From Chamaecyparis obtusa (taxonomy: Eukaryota > Streptophyta > Pinopsida > Cupressales > Cupressaceae): DNA of 64,000 bases. Location of the stretch: the NCBI GenBank assembly GCA_027943335.1, contig BSBK01006031.1, positions 311,001 to 375,000 of the forward strand, read 5' to 3'. A model generated the notes under the pieces. That model made no database searches. It saw only the letters and a list, made by a program, of their open reading frames with translations, and was not told the DNA's origin. Shown piece after piece: positions 11,675 through 23,190 of the stretch. The translations under genes were made by a program, and so were the position numbers. Each line of letters begins with the position of its first letter. Within the stretch, counting starts at the first letter, position 1.

Positions 11675-13150
11675 TTAACAACAGATAATCATCAGAGTAA
11701 CAATAACTAGTGTGCCTCTATCAAAAAAAAACTTGTAGATCCTTATAAAAAATAGAGAACCAGGGTTATAGTTTAACCAAAAATCCTTGAACATAATAAC
11801 TGCAAAATGCCTCATAGGGCTAAACAAAAGTCTTAAATTCTTAACCACATAACAGAAAAATACAAAATAAAACTTGGGACCCATGGCCCCAGAACAAGAC
11901 AACGTCAACATGGCACTAGCTACAATTAGGTCCTCTCTACCAGCTGCTTAGACATCAAGGTGGTGGTCCATTCTTCCTGCAGAAATAGGAAGAGGTCCCT
12001 ATTGTCCTCATCAGCTTCCAACTTACCACCAGTAATATTTTCTTGCACATTACATAGAGTCACCGCCGATGCATATATTAATTTAAGGGAAAACTTATTG
12101 GATTCAGCGATACAAGCGTTGATTTCATTCATATGCTTCTTGAGATTGAGGATCTCATTGTCCAACTTAGTGAATTTATGCGTGAGGGATCCTTTGAACC
12201 TACCATTCTCAGCCACAACCATAGTAGCATGCTTAGTGTGGGGGAAGTTGACCTACTATGTGTGGGGAGAGGGTGGGGTCAAGGTATTTCGATGAGGGAT
12301 TTCATTCACCACAGGGAGAGGATTCATAGGATGAGCCCTGGCAGACCTGGGGGGCTTAAATTCTTGGTTGAGGAGCCCTTATTTGACTCAGAGGAGCCAA
12401 AGGTATCTATAGCCTCTAAAAGTGCCATGTTCTCAAAGGTCATTTCCTTGAGTTGTCTTTTACATTTTTCTTTAGCAATTCTATTGGAGTGTTGGACGGT
12501 ATCACCCATTTCAACCTCTGACTGCCCAGCTTTTTTCATTTTCTTAAGCCTCTTCCTAGCCTCGGAGGTGCTATCATCCACCATCTTATCTTTTTCTTCC
12601 AGGGATTCAGAAACATGGAAATCCTCTAATTCCTCCAACTTTTTGAAGGGGTTCCGCACACACCTCTTGTGACCCTTGCCATCATGGGGGAGAAGGTTAG
12701 AATCTTGGTTGGACTGGAGGGGGATTGAGAGGAGTTCTTAGCTCCCAAAGGACTAACGTCCAGGATGATTTTAGTGATAGTTAGGGTTAATTGAGGTGAG
12801 GGGAAAATGGCTTTGTGGAACTTGACCAAATAGAGTAAAATGCCTTGGTGCAGGATGGGAATCGACTTCTCTGGGTTTTTGTTCTCCTTAAGGTCCAGAA
12901 TATTGTTTCCAATGAGTGGAGGAGGTAGAACATAATAGAAATAAGGTATCTATTTCTAATATGATTAAGGAACAACAAATAATAGTAGTAAAAGGAAGTA
13001 AATTTTCCCTCTAAAGTGAAATAATTCATGATAATATGACAAACCTTAGGCTAGAAATCAGGAAGCAGGTCACAGTTGAAACCCCCAGACTTTTTCATAG
13101 ACTTTTCTCCAGGATTGAAGAATTGGTTGAGATTGGTCACGTCCGGCATT
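11675..13150 (-). pseudogene. Unrecognised coiled-coil protein relic
   Basis: Minus-strand frames read in order from 13150: an N-terminal part with KKSGGFNC, a hydrophobic FYYYYLLFLNHIR segment, a part with PILHQGILLYLVKFHKAIF, then a long charged stretch (12659-12324) rich in Glu and Lys, then heptad-like LDNEILNLKKHMNEINACI (12222-11926). The parts are separated by frameshifts and stops. I do not recognise a named domain. The ordered globular, linker and coiled-coil layout and the lack of RT motifs suggest a repeat-borne protein. It lies inside the outer element but on the opposite strand, so it probably belongs to yet another insertion whose ends I cannot see. Function unknown. Confidence 0.45.
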
Positions 13151-13164
13151 CAGATGGTTTTCTT

Positions 13165-13242
13165 GGACTTTGAAGATGTAAAATTGAAGACAATGCACCA
13201 AAATTGATTGAAATTATTAGGTGCCAATTTTGGGGTATTACA
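13165..13242 (+). repeat. Left 78-base terminal repeat of the plant-mobile-domain unit
   Basis: It runs from ggactttgaagatgt to ggggtattaca and differs from 19414-19491 at a single position (c versus a in 'gacaat'). Confidence 0.85.
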
Positions 13243-14041
13243 TTTGCCCCTCTTTGAATTGATGTGCGAGTAGCGTGTTGATTGAAAGAATAGTCTGATG
13301 TGACAAATGAGGTTTTAGGATTATCCCCAGAATGGAGCTTAACCCTTGGAAGTCAAGGTTAGGATGCAAAGATACCGAAATAGATCGAATGCAAAACCAC
13401 CTCCAGAACGAGGCATGATTTTCTGAAGTCTAAGTTAGATTGCAAAGACAATGGTCTAATGAAAACTTGAGAGGAGACCAGAATCAGGGTTAGATTACCC
13501 CAATACCAATTGATCGAATGATGATAGATGCATATTTAGGACTAATCTCTAGAATTAGGGTTAGATTGCCCTAATACGAAGCTTAACCCTTTGAGACCAA
13601 GGTTAGATTGCCCAGATAACGGTCCAAATGAGATTTCAAGAGCCATCTCTAGAATGAAGCTTGACTCCCAGGAATTATGGTTAGATTTCCCCAATACCCA
13701 ATAGATTTTGAAAACCATCTCCAAAATGAAGCTTGATTCCTAAGGATCCGAGTTAGATTGCTCAGATAGCTTAAAAGATAGATGACAAGATAGCAAGATG
13801 TGAGGCACAAAGATGCCCCAAGTGAAGAGATGCCCCAAGTGTTGAGGACTTTGATCTAGATCAGATTGAAGTGAGACTGGTTCGACAAGATTTGAATGAT
13901 GCAATCATCCTACCCCCTTGGGAGCGAAATTGAAAGATGACATATCAAAAGGATGATTGACAACAAGAGGTTGCAAAATAGAAGTAATCAGAGTAGATTC
14001 AAGGAGTTGTAGAAGCAATTTGAAGTAGTTGGGAGATCTTG

Positions 14042-14087
14042 TTGACCAAGTTTGACCATTGTTGACCAAATTTGACTAGCGTTGACT
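14042..14087 (+). promoter_or_regulatory. Five W-box cores (TTGAC) at exact 10-base spacing
   Basis: TTGAC begins at 14042, 14052, 14062, 14072 and 14082, the first three as TTGACC and the last two as TTGACT. TTGAC(C/T) is the WRKY transcription-factor core site. The cluster lies about 250 bases upstream of the TATA box at 14335. A role in stress-driven transcription of the element is inference. Confidence 0.6.
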
Positions 14088-14333
14088 TTGATGAAAAGAT
14101 TGAAGATCTGAAGAAGGTGATGAAAAGATGAGGATCTGGCAGGAAAATGACGCTAGAGGACTGACTGCACAATCGTTCGATCCCAAAGGATCCTAGAATT
14201 TAAAATGTGATTTCGAGCTATCTAGAGATGTCAAATTTTGATTTTGATCCCAAAAATGGATTCAGAATAGTCAATTTAGCCAAGGGTGCAATTTTTGCGC
14301 AAAACGGAGCACTTTTGAAAATTAGGTCAAAAG

Positions 14334-14342
14334 CTATATAAG
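14334..14342 (+). promoter_or_regulatory. TATA box of the plant-mobile-domain unit
   Basis: ctatataag is followed by the GC-rich tcccggagggg and then by pyrimidine-rich sequence suited to a start site near 14370. It faces the gene at 15.0 kb. The spacing and strand fit; the transcript itself is inferred. Confidence 0.5.
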
Positions 14343-14588
14343 TCCCGGAGGGGTCATTTTCAATTCATTATTCACTTTTGTCTTCTTGTGATTTGAGCTC
14401 TGAGAGAGAAATGGAGGGCCTTCTAGTGCACACACATCAATTTGAGCACTTGTGACGACACACTCGACCGTCGGAGTATGATGCACTTGTGAGTAGTTGA
14501 TAAACCTCCTTGCATTTCAATTTTTACTGCTTTCTAGGTTAATTTAGGCTAGATCTAGCATGTTTTAGGTCATGTTCTTCAAGTCTCG

Positions 14589-14784
14589 CATGAGGAAATA
14601 GTTTCCTTGTGCCAGCCTAGGTCTCCCCTCATGCAAGGAAATGGTTTCCTCACATGGGTTAGGGCTTCCTTGCTTAGGGCTCTTCTGAAAGCTCGCGCGA
14701 ACTGGTAGCTAGTGTCATGCAAAGTTTCTTCTTCTTGCGTAGGAAGAGATCTTGTTTCACATGAAGGAATAGTTTCCTCACGTG
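14589..14784 (+). repeat. Three copies of an imperfect palindrome in the leader
   Basis: Copies at 14589-14611, 14630-14656 and 14758-14784 share the core GGAA(A)TAGTTTCC or GGAAATGGTTTCC, flanked by CATG or CACATG on the left and CACATG or CACGTG on the right. Each can fold into a short hairpin. The third copy ends in a G-box (CACGTG). They lie between the TATA box and the first long open frame. Confidence 0.6.
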
Positions 14785-14998
14785 GAAACTACTGCATCCT
14801 ATTGTAAATTTTTGCCAAAATTTGTCAAAATTGCATGAAATCAGCCAAGTAGAGCATCATAGAGTCATGTCTAGGATAGATGCATTGTTGTATTCATTGT
14901 TGTTGCTCTAAAAACCACTATGTTGAGGTACTGATCCAATGTCATTGCTTTCTTTTCAGGTTGACTTCCCAGATGTTGCATTCTAATCACATCATCCA

Positions 14999-16822
14999 GT
15001 GATCACCACACTTGTCCAGAGACTGACAGATGCTGAGAGTGTCCACATTGATGGGCTAGGATTAGGATATTTATGTGATATACCCAACATTTGGGTAAAT
15101 CATGGTCTTCTTGGTGCACTTGTTGAGTGTTTCCATTCAGAGATGAACACATTCCATTTTCCACTTGGGGAGATGATAGTCAGTCCCAAGGATGTTTATA
15201 GGATCTTTTGGATACCCGTTCACGGTGCCCAAGTTGAGTACAATGTCCAGCTAAGGGCAGGTACACTAGCGTTGAGAGCCATGTTTCAAGATGAGCTTGT
15301 GATGGGTCGAGCCATCTCTTGGGATGATTTTATCAGCAGGTACAATGGTGCTCACTGATTAGCAGTTGTTCTATCCATGTTCCTGAGTTGTTACCTAGTT
15401 CCGGATCGAGGCCAGCATGGTTTGGAGTGTGGCTAGGGATCGATGTTGGAACGGATGCTAGCCAGACCAATAGTCAGATTCAGATGGGGTGAGTGTATGC
15501 TTGCCCATATGTACCATGAGATGCATGAGATTGTGTATTGAGGAGCAAGGACCATGGTAGTAGGCATTTTCATTCTACAGATCTGGGCCTAGGAGCATCT
15601 CCCTATTTGCAGGCCTATATTCCATGTTACACGACAGTAGCTAGAGCCTTACATATATAGGTACGTAGGTCTGCTAACTCAGCTATTGTTGGGTAAGACC
15701 AAGTAGTGGCACGATAAGATTGATGACATGATAGCTATTGTCTGGAGACCTTGGGTTACTACCGAGCTATGGGATGATGCTTAGCATGAGCTATCACACA
15801 TGTTTGTCTTGCATCCACTAATTGGGCGTAGTGATACCATTATTGAGCATTTTCTTGTTACACATGTCTTGCGTCAGTTTTGGAGACAATAGGACATCTC
15901 CCACAAGTACTACCCCTATGTCTATTTCACCGATGAGGAGAAGAAGGGGTGGCACCTGAGATTTGATCTAGGTAGATGTGTGATCGAGGCACGAGTACCT
16001 ACGATGCGTTGGGATTATATGGTGGATGTCACCAATGCAAAGATGATGCCTGCATACAGAGATCACTACCTACCTCATCCCTTCCCTAGATTTATAGATC
16101 CTACCAGGATGGGATAGAGAGCACAATAGTAGCCTACACAGGAGCAACAATAGGTTGCATAGCAGGGGCCACAATAATAGCAACAGAGATAGAGATTGTT
16201 CAGGGTGAGGACAGGGCAGACATACATCCCCCTGAGGACTATGGGGTCGGATGCAGGTGTTGGGAGCAGTGGGACTCAATAGAGATCCATCAGGAAGAGG
16301 ATAGGGGATCCATCATAGTAGATGCCTCTGGGTGATGATATAGAGATGCAGGATGTTCCGATTGGAGCACAGGTACCACAGCTGCAGGAGGCTCTCATGA
16401 AGAGCCGTTAGAGGGTCAGATAGGTATAGCATGAGAGAGATGACTACCACACCCGAGTCATCATATAGGAGACCCACGTAGTTGATCAAGAGTGGGAGAT
16501 GAGAGAGCTATGAGAGGAGCTAGCACGGTCATGGATAGAGACCAGATATGAGGCTACTTAGGCAGCTTATTGTTATGCAGCATATTACAGTGTCATTCCA
16601 GATTTGTTAGAGCAAGTGCCTCCATTTTTTGAGTATGCTGGAGCACCATAGGAACCCCCATAGTGGGCACCTCCACAGGTACAACCATAGGCACCTTCAC
16701 AGAGACTGATGCCTCCTCCTCAGAGACCTTTTCCCCCTCCCCAAAGACCGATGCCACCTCCATAGGCACTAGCACAAGGACCACTACCACCACCTCCACT
16801 AGGTGGTGAGGGGAAAAGTTAG
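14999..16822 (+). pseudogene. Plant mobile domain protein, decayed
   Basis: The 119-residue open frame at 14999-15358 reads as the N-terminal half of a plant mobile domain (PMD, aminotransferase-like family). NTFHFPLGEMIVSPKDVYRI followed by PVHG is the typical core. The frame continues past a stop at 15356 to about 16822 with many more stops, nearly all TAG. The later part would be a glutamine-rich stretch (16110-16200) followed by a proline-rich tail (16610-16800, QRPFPPPQRPMPPP). PMD proteins occur as host silencing factors (MAIN, MAIL1) and as cargo of gypsy and MULE transposons. The element context here points to the second. The true start may lie upstream of 14999, since the same frame is partly open there. 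Confidence 0.65.
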
Positions 16823-16907
16823 CTACATCTTGATACACATATTGTAGCTCCATATTTTTTATACTATGCTTGAGTAGCATCCTTCTTGTGTACATGACAT
16901 TGATTCG

Positions 16908-17033
<126 letters not shown>

Positions 17034-17380
17034 TCACCATTTTGATATCATTGTACTTGTTTACATATTGCTTTGATGTTGATATTTTATGAGATGTTTC
17101 CTAGATGATTTAGATGTATGGATTAGATATGTATGAGATGCACATACTTTTCTTTATGATATGAATATGCAGATGTTTAAATGCAATGCTAGATGCTAGA
17201 TGGATATGGTAATGTAGCATGTATGCATATAATGGATGAAATGTGGGATGCAAAATGTAATATATGATTTGATTTATGCTTATAATGGATGCACATGTAT
17301 ATATAAATGTAAAATGTATGCATATGGATTTATGATAATGCAATGAATATGCAATGTATCCAATACTAATCATCTCATGC

Positions 17381-19413
17381 AGGATGTAGCAATATAGGAT
17401 AGGTACTAATCAAAAGGGTGTTTGAAGATCGAGAGAGAGGACCAGACACTTGTGAAACCATGATGAACCTAGGACAAAAGATGAGAACCTTCGATGAAGA
17501 GATCCAGAAGATAATCGAGAGAGCACCAAACATTGTCTCAATGCAAACCTAGAATGAAAATGTAAGCCTAAACTAGATGCAACCCTATGACTTGGTTGTT
17601 GGACTCATCGTATTATCATCATAGATTTTTTAGTAACATACATTCATAGGATGCCACAAAATCCACACTGACATTGCAATCATGAGAATATGAATATGAC
17701 ATAAGTCTTAGATTTTTCAGAATGAGGTGTAAGCATTAAGGCACAAGAAGCCAGAATGACCTGAACACCTATTCATTTTAATTTAGCAAGTTAACATAAG
17801 CATCAAAGCATAATTTCAAGAATGACCAGAATGTTTCTTGTGAACAAACACACCAGACACACAAGAGTTCCTTCTTTTGCCAAAGATTGCTCGCAATGAC
17901 CCTTACGTTCACTTAGGAGGATGAGCATTTACAATTTCACTTGTAGCAGAAAGAAGTCACTCAAACAAACAAGGAGAAGAACCAACCTCACCAAAGTGTC
18001 CATATAAAAGGAGTCAAGGTACGCATGGCCATCCAATATGAGATGAAGGCTCTTACAGATGGACACCCCTCTTAGATAGATTCATTGGATTATTGGAACT
18101 AAACCAACAAATAGAAAGCAAAGAAAAGATCATGCTCCTAGTCTTCGCATTTCTTAATCAAGAAAGATGTCTTAGATTCACTCAAGGGGAAATGATAAAG
18201 AAACAATACAAATAATCAAAGGAAAAGCTTAGAATACTTCAAAGAAACACAAATTCTATTTTAGTTTCAGTTTACATTTGTGTTCAAGTGGAGTGAAGTC
18301 GAATCGGAAATATACAATGTTTAAAGTCTCAATGGGACACCGACAACAGATAGACGCAGTGAGAACCATTGGTGACCATCACAAGAGATGAAGTCTTAAG
18401 AAGATATCAGAGTGCAAATGAAGTATCAGTAGGCGGACATAGTGAGAACCACTAGTGACCGATACAAGGAAGATTCTCAAAAGAGAGAATCAAGCACAAA
18501 GTTTATACAGCTGAACATGGACTTCTAATCCAGCTATAAAAATAACATAGTCATTACTCGATCTTCGAATCAAAAAATTAAGTATGAATTACCCATTCAC
18601 ATGATTCTATCGATTCGACCTGTTGCCTTCTAATTAACTATGGTGTTTGAATTACTCTCAGAATGAGAGCCAACAACCATAAGACCAAGCTAATATGAAG
18701 GATTTTAAAAGCTTGAAAGATAAACAAATTTGCAATTAAAACTGAAATGAAGTGCAATTTATCTAAGAGCTTGAAAGAAATATGAAGATACAAGTTAATC
18801 TAAATAGCTTTGAAAGAAATATGAGATTAATCTAATAGCAATAAAAAAATTATTCTACTATAAGAATGTAATTATTCTAAATGAAGATTAAGCTAGTTGC
18901 AATGAAAGCTTGTAAATATGAAAATGAGACTAAAATTGGCTATAGTTTAGTTACTCTCACAATTGCCTTTTTTTTGAATGAGGAAGAAGGTTCATTATAT
19001 AGACAAGCCCGGGAGAGGAATGAAGAGGTTCTTGAAATGAAATAGTTGACTCTTCATTCCTAATTGAGACAAATATTGAAAGATTTATTTAATTAAGAGA
19101 ATGAATTATTGCCACATATGAGTGACCTTTCGAGTAATTTGAATTATTAAATTCAAATAAAGAGGTGTCCATTCAAATAAATAAATAAGATTAATTCCTT
19201 TTATGTGTATTAGCTAAAGGGGGTGGATTTTAATTTAATTTAAAGCACTTAGGACTTTAGAATTAAATCAATTTATCATAGGGATTATTTAGCTAATAAA
19301 TTTGAATACTTAGGAACTAATTATATTGTGAGATTAATGCAAATTAGGGTTTTTGCAATTGATATCAAGTCAAATAAAGTTAGGTAGGAGAGAGAAAATT
19401 GCCTAGTAAAATA
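17381..19413 (+). other. Non-coding 3' half of the plant-mobile-domain unit
   Basis: No gene is seen. A short duplication, agtgagaacca followed by tggtgacc or tagtgacc, occurs near 18358 and 18440. A TATA-like ttatatagac followed by GC-rich aagcccgggagagg near 18996 resembles the promoter block at 14334 and may lie in the right LTR. Confidence 0.4.
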
Positions 19414-19491
19414 GGACTTTGAAGATGTAAAATTGAAGAAAATGCACCAAAATTGATTGAAATTATTAGGTGCCAATTTTGGGGTATTACA
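19414..19491 (+). repeat. Right 78-base terminal repeat of the plant-mobile-domain unit
   Basis: It matches 13165-13242 at 77 of 78 positions. The LINE sequence begins directly after it. Confidence 0.85.
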
Positions 19492-19621
19492 AGGTCCTTA
19501 ATAATTCTATCACCAATGGATTCCATTTTAAACATTACTAGTGTCATGTTTTTCCCACCCGCTTAGCCATTGGGTCTCCTTTGGTAGCACACTAATATCC
19601 TCCCAACTAACCACCCTAGTT

Positions 19622-20190
19622 CAGTTGAGCCCAATACTAGCCACAAAATCAGCCACCAAGTTACCTTCCCTATAGATATAGGAAGTGATAGTGCTCTCAA
19701 AGTTGTTGAGAAGCTCCAAATTTTCTATTGTGATGGTGTTCATCTGCTACCCCACATTCGACCTTTGGTAAACAGCCTCCACAATTACTTTGGAGTCTCC
19801 CTCGATCATCAACATCCTAATATTCTTAGAGATGGAAAATTTTACACCCCATTGAAGAGTCATGCCTTCAGCTTTGTTAATAATACTATTTTTGAGTGGC
19901 CCATCATAAGACAAAAGGCAAGAACCATTGTGGTCCCATACCACACCACCCCTACCCTCAGCAAGGTTGTTCACCACCCCATCAAAGTTTATTTTGATCC
20001 AGCCTATGGGCGAGGAAACCCAACAGATAGCATTGTGCACTATTAGCTTATAGTTTTCAAACCTAGTGAAGCTGGCCACCAAGTTCCAATTGTCAGCAGT
20101 TCTAAACTCTGAGGCTGAAGGGGGTGTATATTGAAGTTTCCATTTAGCCGAGGCAATATTCTCATTTTGGATCTGTTGGTTCCTAGATAG
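19622..20190 (-). pseudogene. LINE RNase H domain
   Basis: Most of the domain is readable on the minus strand. A linker (ASAKWKLQYTPPSASEF) is followed by GWIKINFDGV, with the first catalytic Asp, then GRGGVVWDHNG, then INKAEGMTLQWGV with the catalytic Glu, then MIEGDSKVIVEAV with the next Asp, then YIYREGNLVADFVASIGLN and a stop at 19622. One stop separates the last two parts. It is the C-terminal domain of ORF2, cut from the zf-RVT part at 25.2 kb by the 5-kb insertion. It is more complete than the copy at 3.9 kb. Confidence 0.85.
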
Positions 20191-22794
20191 GATTTAACAC
20201 TCCATGAGATACCAATATGCTTATGACTAATGTTAAGGAGTGGTTAATTCTAAATATGGGAAATCTATAAGCAACTGGACCAACTATAGGGACAAGACTG
20301 CCCTCTTTACTTCTAGCTCTGTAAAACCAAGGTGGGTACACCTGATCCAGTAAATATAACTTTGTCTCTTATTCAATACTGGATCTTACAACAGATGATA
20401 GTGAGAAAGTACTAAATAACAACCTATTATTCATTGAATCTCCATCAATGGGTAGAACAACTGATACCCACAAACATAAAATTGAAAAGATAGAAAGGAT
20501 TTGAATTTGATTTCTTGTAGAATGTAAACAACCATGCAACACATGCACCACTACAAGAGATATTGATTTCTAATCAGTGCCTTGTCCATTGGGCAATATA
20601 TCCAAAACAAATACAGAACACAAGAACAACTACTAGATTCATCCAAGAATCCAAGCCATAAACATAGTTAAACATCTCTTACACTACTTACAAATATCCT
20701 TCCTGATTGAACCAAATGAATCTATGCTTCACTCAGAGAATTTTAACCTGATCCTAGATCAAGGTTGAGAGATAAAACATATACACCAATAACCTAATGC
20801 AATGAGTTGGAAAACTCAGAATTCATTAAGAACAACTAAAGGAGAGATCCAAGAATGAGAAACTATATTAGGTATGTGGACTCAAATCCTTGTATTAAAA
20901 ACTGATTTAGTAATACCATAGACAATATATAAAATATATAGAAGGTTTTTCCCTGGTATTGATACAACTAGCAAAATATATTACAATCTGGACTAAGGAT
21001 ACACACTTAGCTTTTTAGCTTCTTGTGTCAAGAAATTCTAGCCAGCACTTCTAAATGATTACAAAAGTCTTTTTATATGAACAAGGATCAATAAGAAAAT
21101 ATCATTTAGGGAAACAAAGTCAACCCTAAGACTTACTAAAATATCTCAAAACAAATCTGATATCTATTACATTCTAGAACAACTTTCTACAAAATATCTC
21201 ATCCTCACCCAAAATTGACCTCAGATTACACAGTCTGTTACTGCTCTCACCAACTTTGTCAAAACTAAAAATAAACGTCACCATTGCATTCCTCATTCTA
21301 AGCCAATTCCAAAAAAATATAATACTAATATATTCTGATAAAAATAAAGCCCTCAAACCTTATTTTCCATGAGTAGCCTGTATTATTCAAATTTTTGAAT
21401 TTATGATATAGTTCAACTTTACAATTTCAAATTTAATATTTTTGCAGACATCAAATTTTGAGGTGGGCCCAAGCACCACATGGAAATGCCTCTTTTTTTG
21501 GATTGAACACCTCATTGCCTCGCTAGACCTATCAGTACACCCATGACATGTGTCACTCTGTGATTGGCTCCTCCATTGACTAAGCATCAATCTGTAGCAT
21601 TACCCGCCAACTCACCATGTCACCACATGGCGCTCTATCACTAATCCACTATGCTAATTTTCATGTATCTTCCTCTTGGCACTGTGGCAATGACCATCAG
21701 ATCATGTGGCACATATCTCGAAGAAATCAGTCAACTCATGTCAAAATTTCATTTATTAAACTTTATTTCAAAATTTATGTGGTGTGCACCAGATGGCATG
21801 CACCCTAGGGTAGGCCCACACATATTTGTCATGACTCACTCCACATGGCCCTCTTTCCTTTCATGTTACCATATACTCGAGCCTTCTATCTTTTCGGCAA
21901 CTAGTTTTGTTAAACTACATTGCATGTGGGATATTATGAAACTCAATACATAGCCATCTTCATCGCTCTCTTAGTGCACTGTGGAAGTCATCAAACTGGC
22001 AGATTTCATGACTATAAGACCTTCATTCTTTGTTCTATAGAAGGGACCCAAAATGGAGGGCTCACATATATTAAAAGGAAGTTCACGCAAGCTCCCCTTT
22101 GCAGCATCTCAAAACCTCATGCATCCCTCTTCATTTTCATCTCACTGGTTCTATGAGTAGCATCAATGGAAGAAACTACACACAACAGCCTGAACAATTG
22201 GTGTGTCATTTCCACCTACAACAACACAAATAATCCTTCACATGGTCTACAAATTGGGTGCGTTGGTGCACAGAATACACATTAGAAAGAGTCATCGTGT
22301 GGAAAAGCTTCCCTCTTGCTACAGATTTCAAAACCAAATGGAGAGGGATGCGTGGGCAAAGCTAGGGTAGGGGCATGAGTGTAGCTCTTGTTTGGTGCAT
22401 AGGCCTTGAGGACATAGGTACGCACCCCTGGCTTGTGTCTCTCCCCTTTTTTTTGGTGTGCAACACCATCACACTTGGTGCATACATTCTTTTGGTCTTT
22501 GATGCATACACAACACACTTCAACTATGTTGGCAGCTCAAGTTCTTTTGTAGAACAATAGTGTCACCTATCTCTATTTGCAATCATAAGTGGCTGGGGTA
22601 ATATTAATGGAGGTGTGCCAGTCCTCTGCAAAAATTACGCACACATCCCTCCACATTCATGTTCACAACCTCAAGAGATTCATATACAAAAAGTATAAAA
22701 ATGAAAAGCCTCAAGGAATTTCTATACAAACAAAACTCCATCTTGTTCAGTCTTATTGTCCACAATCATCACTTTTGGATATATCAAATATATT

Positions 22795-23190
22795 TCCATT
22801 GACTTGTATCTTATTGTTGTCAACCCTATGACTGGAAGTCCTCCTAGCCTTGATACAAACCCTTGTAAGAGTGAGGTCCATTTCCCTCCAATGCCTATAT
22901 CAAAATCACTGATATGAACACTGTCTACATTTTCCAAAGTCTTGAGAGGGACTTGATTAGCAATAGAAGTGGAAAATTGTGAGATTGGCAAGTATTCAGA
23001 AAATGATTTACTTGCACTAATCTTACAACTAATTAGAAAGAAGGAACACATCATTGATTTGCTTAACTTTTCTGCATTGATATAAGGCCACCAAGTGTCT
23101 CTTTTAAATATTATGATGCCCTTTGAAGTGACCTCCCATGAGGGGAAAAGATATTGATTTAGCCATGAACCCCAATATGATAGAGCATCA
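22795..23190 (-). pseudogene. GRAS transcription factor fragment (HAM/SCL6-like)
   Basis: Within a 170-residue minus-strand open frame, LNQYLFPSWEVTSKGIIIFK and KISASKSFSEYLPISQFSTS lead into NVDSVHISDFDIGIGGKW, the VHIID motif of the GRAS domain with the FDIG(x)GGxW form typical of the HAIRY MERISTEM/SCL6 group. LLQGFVSRLGGLPVIGLTTI follows. The frame then runs into unrelated sequence, so only the LHR I to VHIID part is present; the PFYRE and SAW parts and the N terminus are missing. GRAS proteins regulate shoot and root meristem transcription. This piece is far too short to work and lies inside an insertion in a LINE, so it is probably captured or retroposed. HAM-type assignment is moderately sure, GRAS more so. 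Confidence 0.6.
23154..23179 (-). other. Possible decayed miR171 target site
   Basis: Genuine HAM/SCL6 genes have a miR171-complementary site just before the Leu-Asn-His/Gln codons. Here the minus strand reads CATATTGG, then 8 bases, then GCTAAATCA. The outer halves match the known target (GATATTGG and GCTCAATCA) at 15 of 17 positions. The middle is 8 bases where the target has 4. The site is in the homologous position of the protein. I infer a broken site. Confidence 0.45.

Noticed and set aside
17110..17373. An 87-codon minus-strand frame
   Set aside because: It is a low-complexity translation of ATGTAT-rich DNA beside a microsatellite.
20206..20220. agataccaatatgc as a minus-strand primer-binding site
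   Set aside because: Only part of the tRNA-Met complement matches, and no LTR lies on the side where it would be needed.
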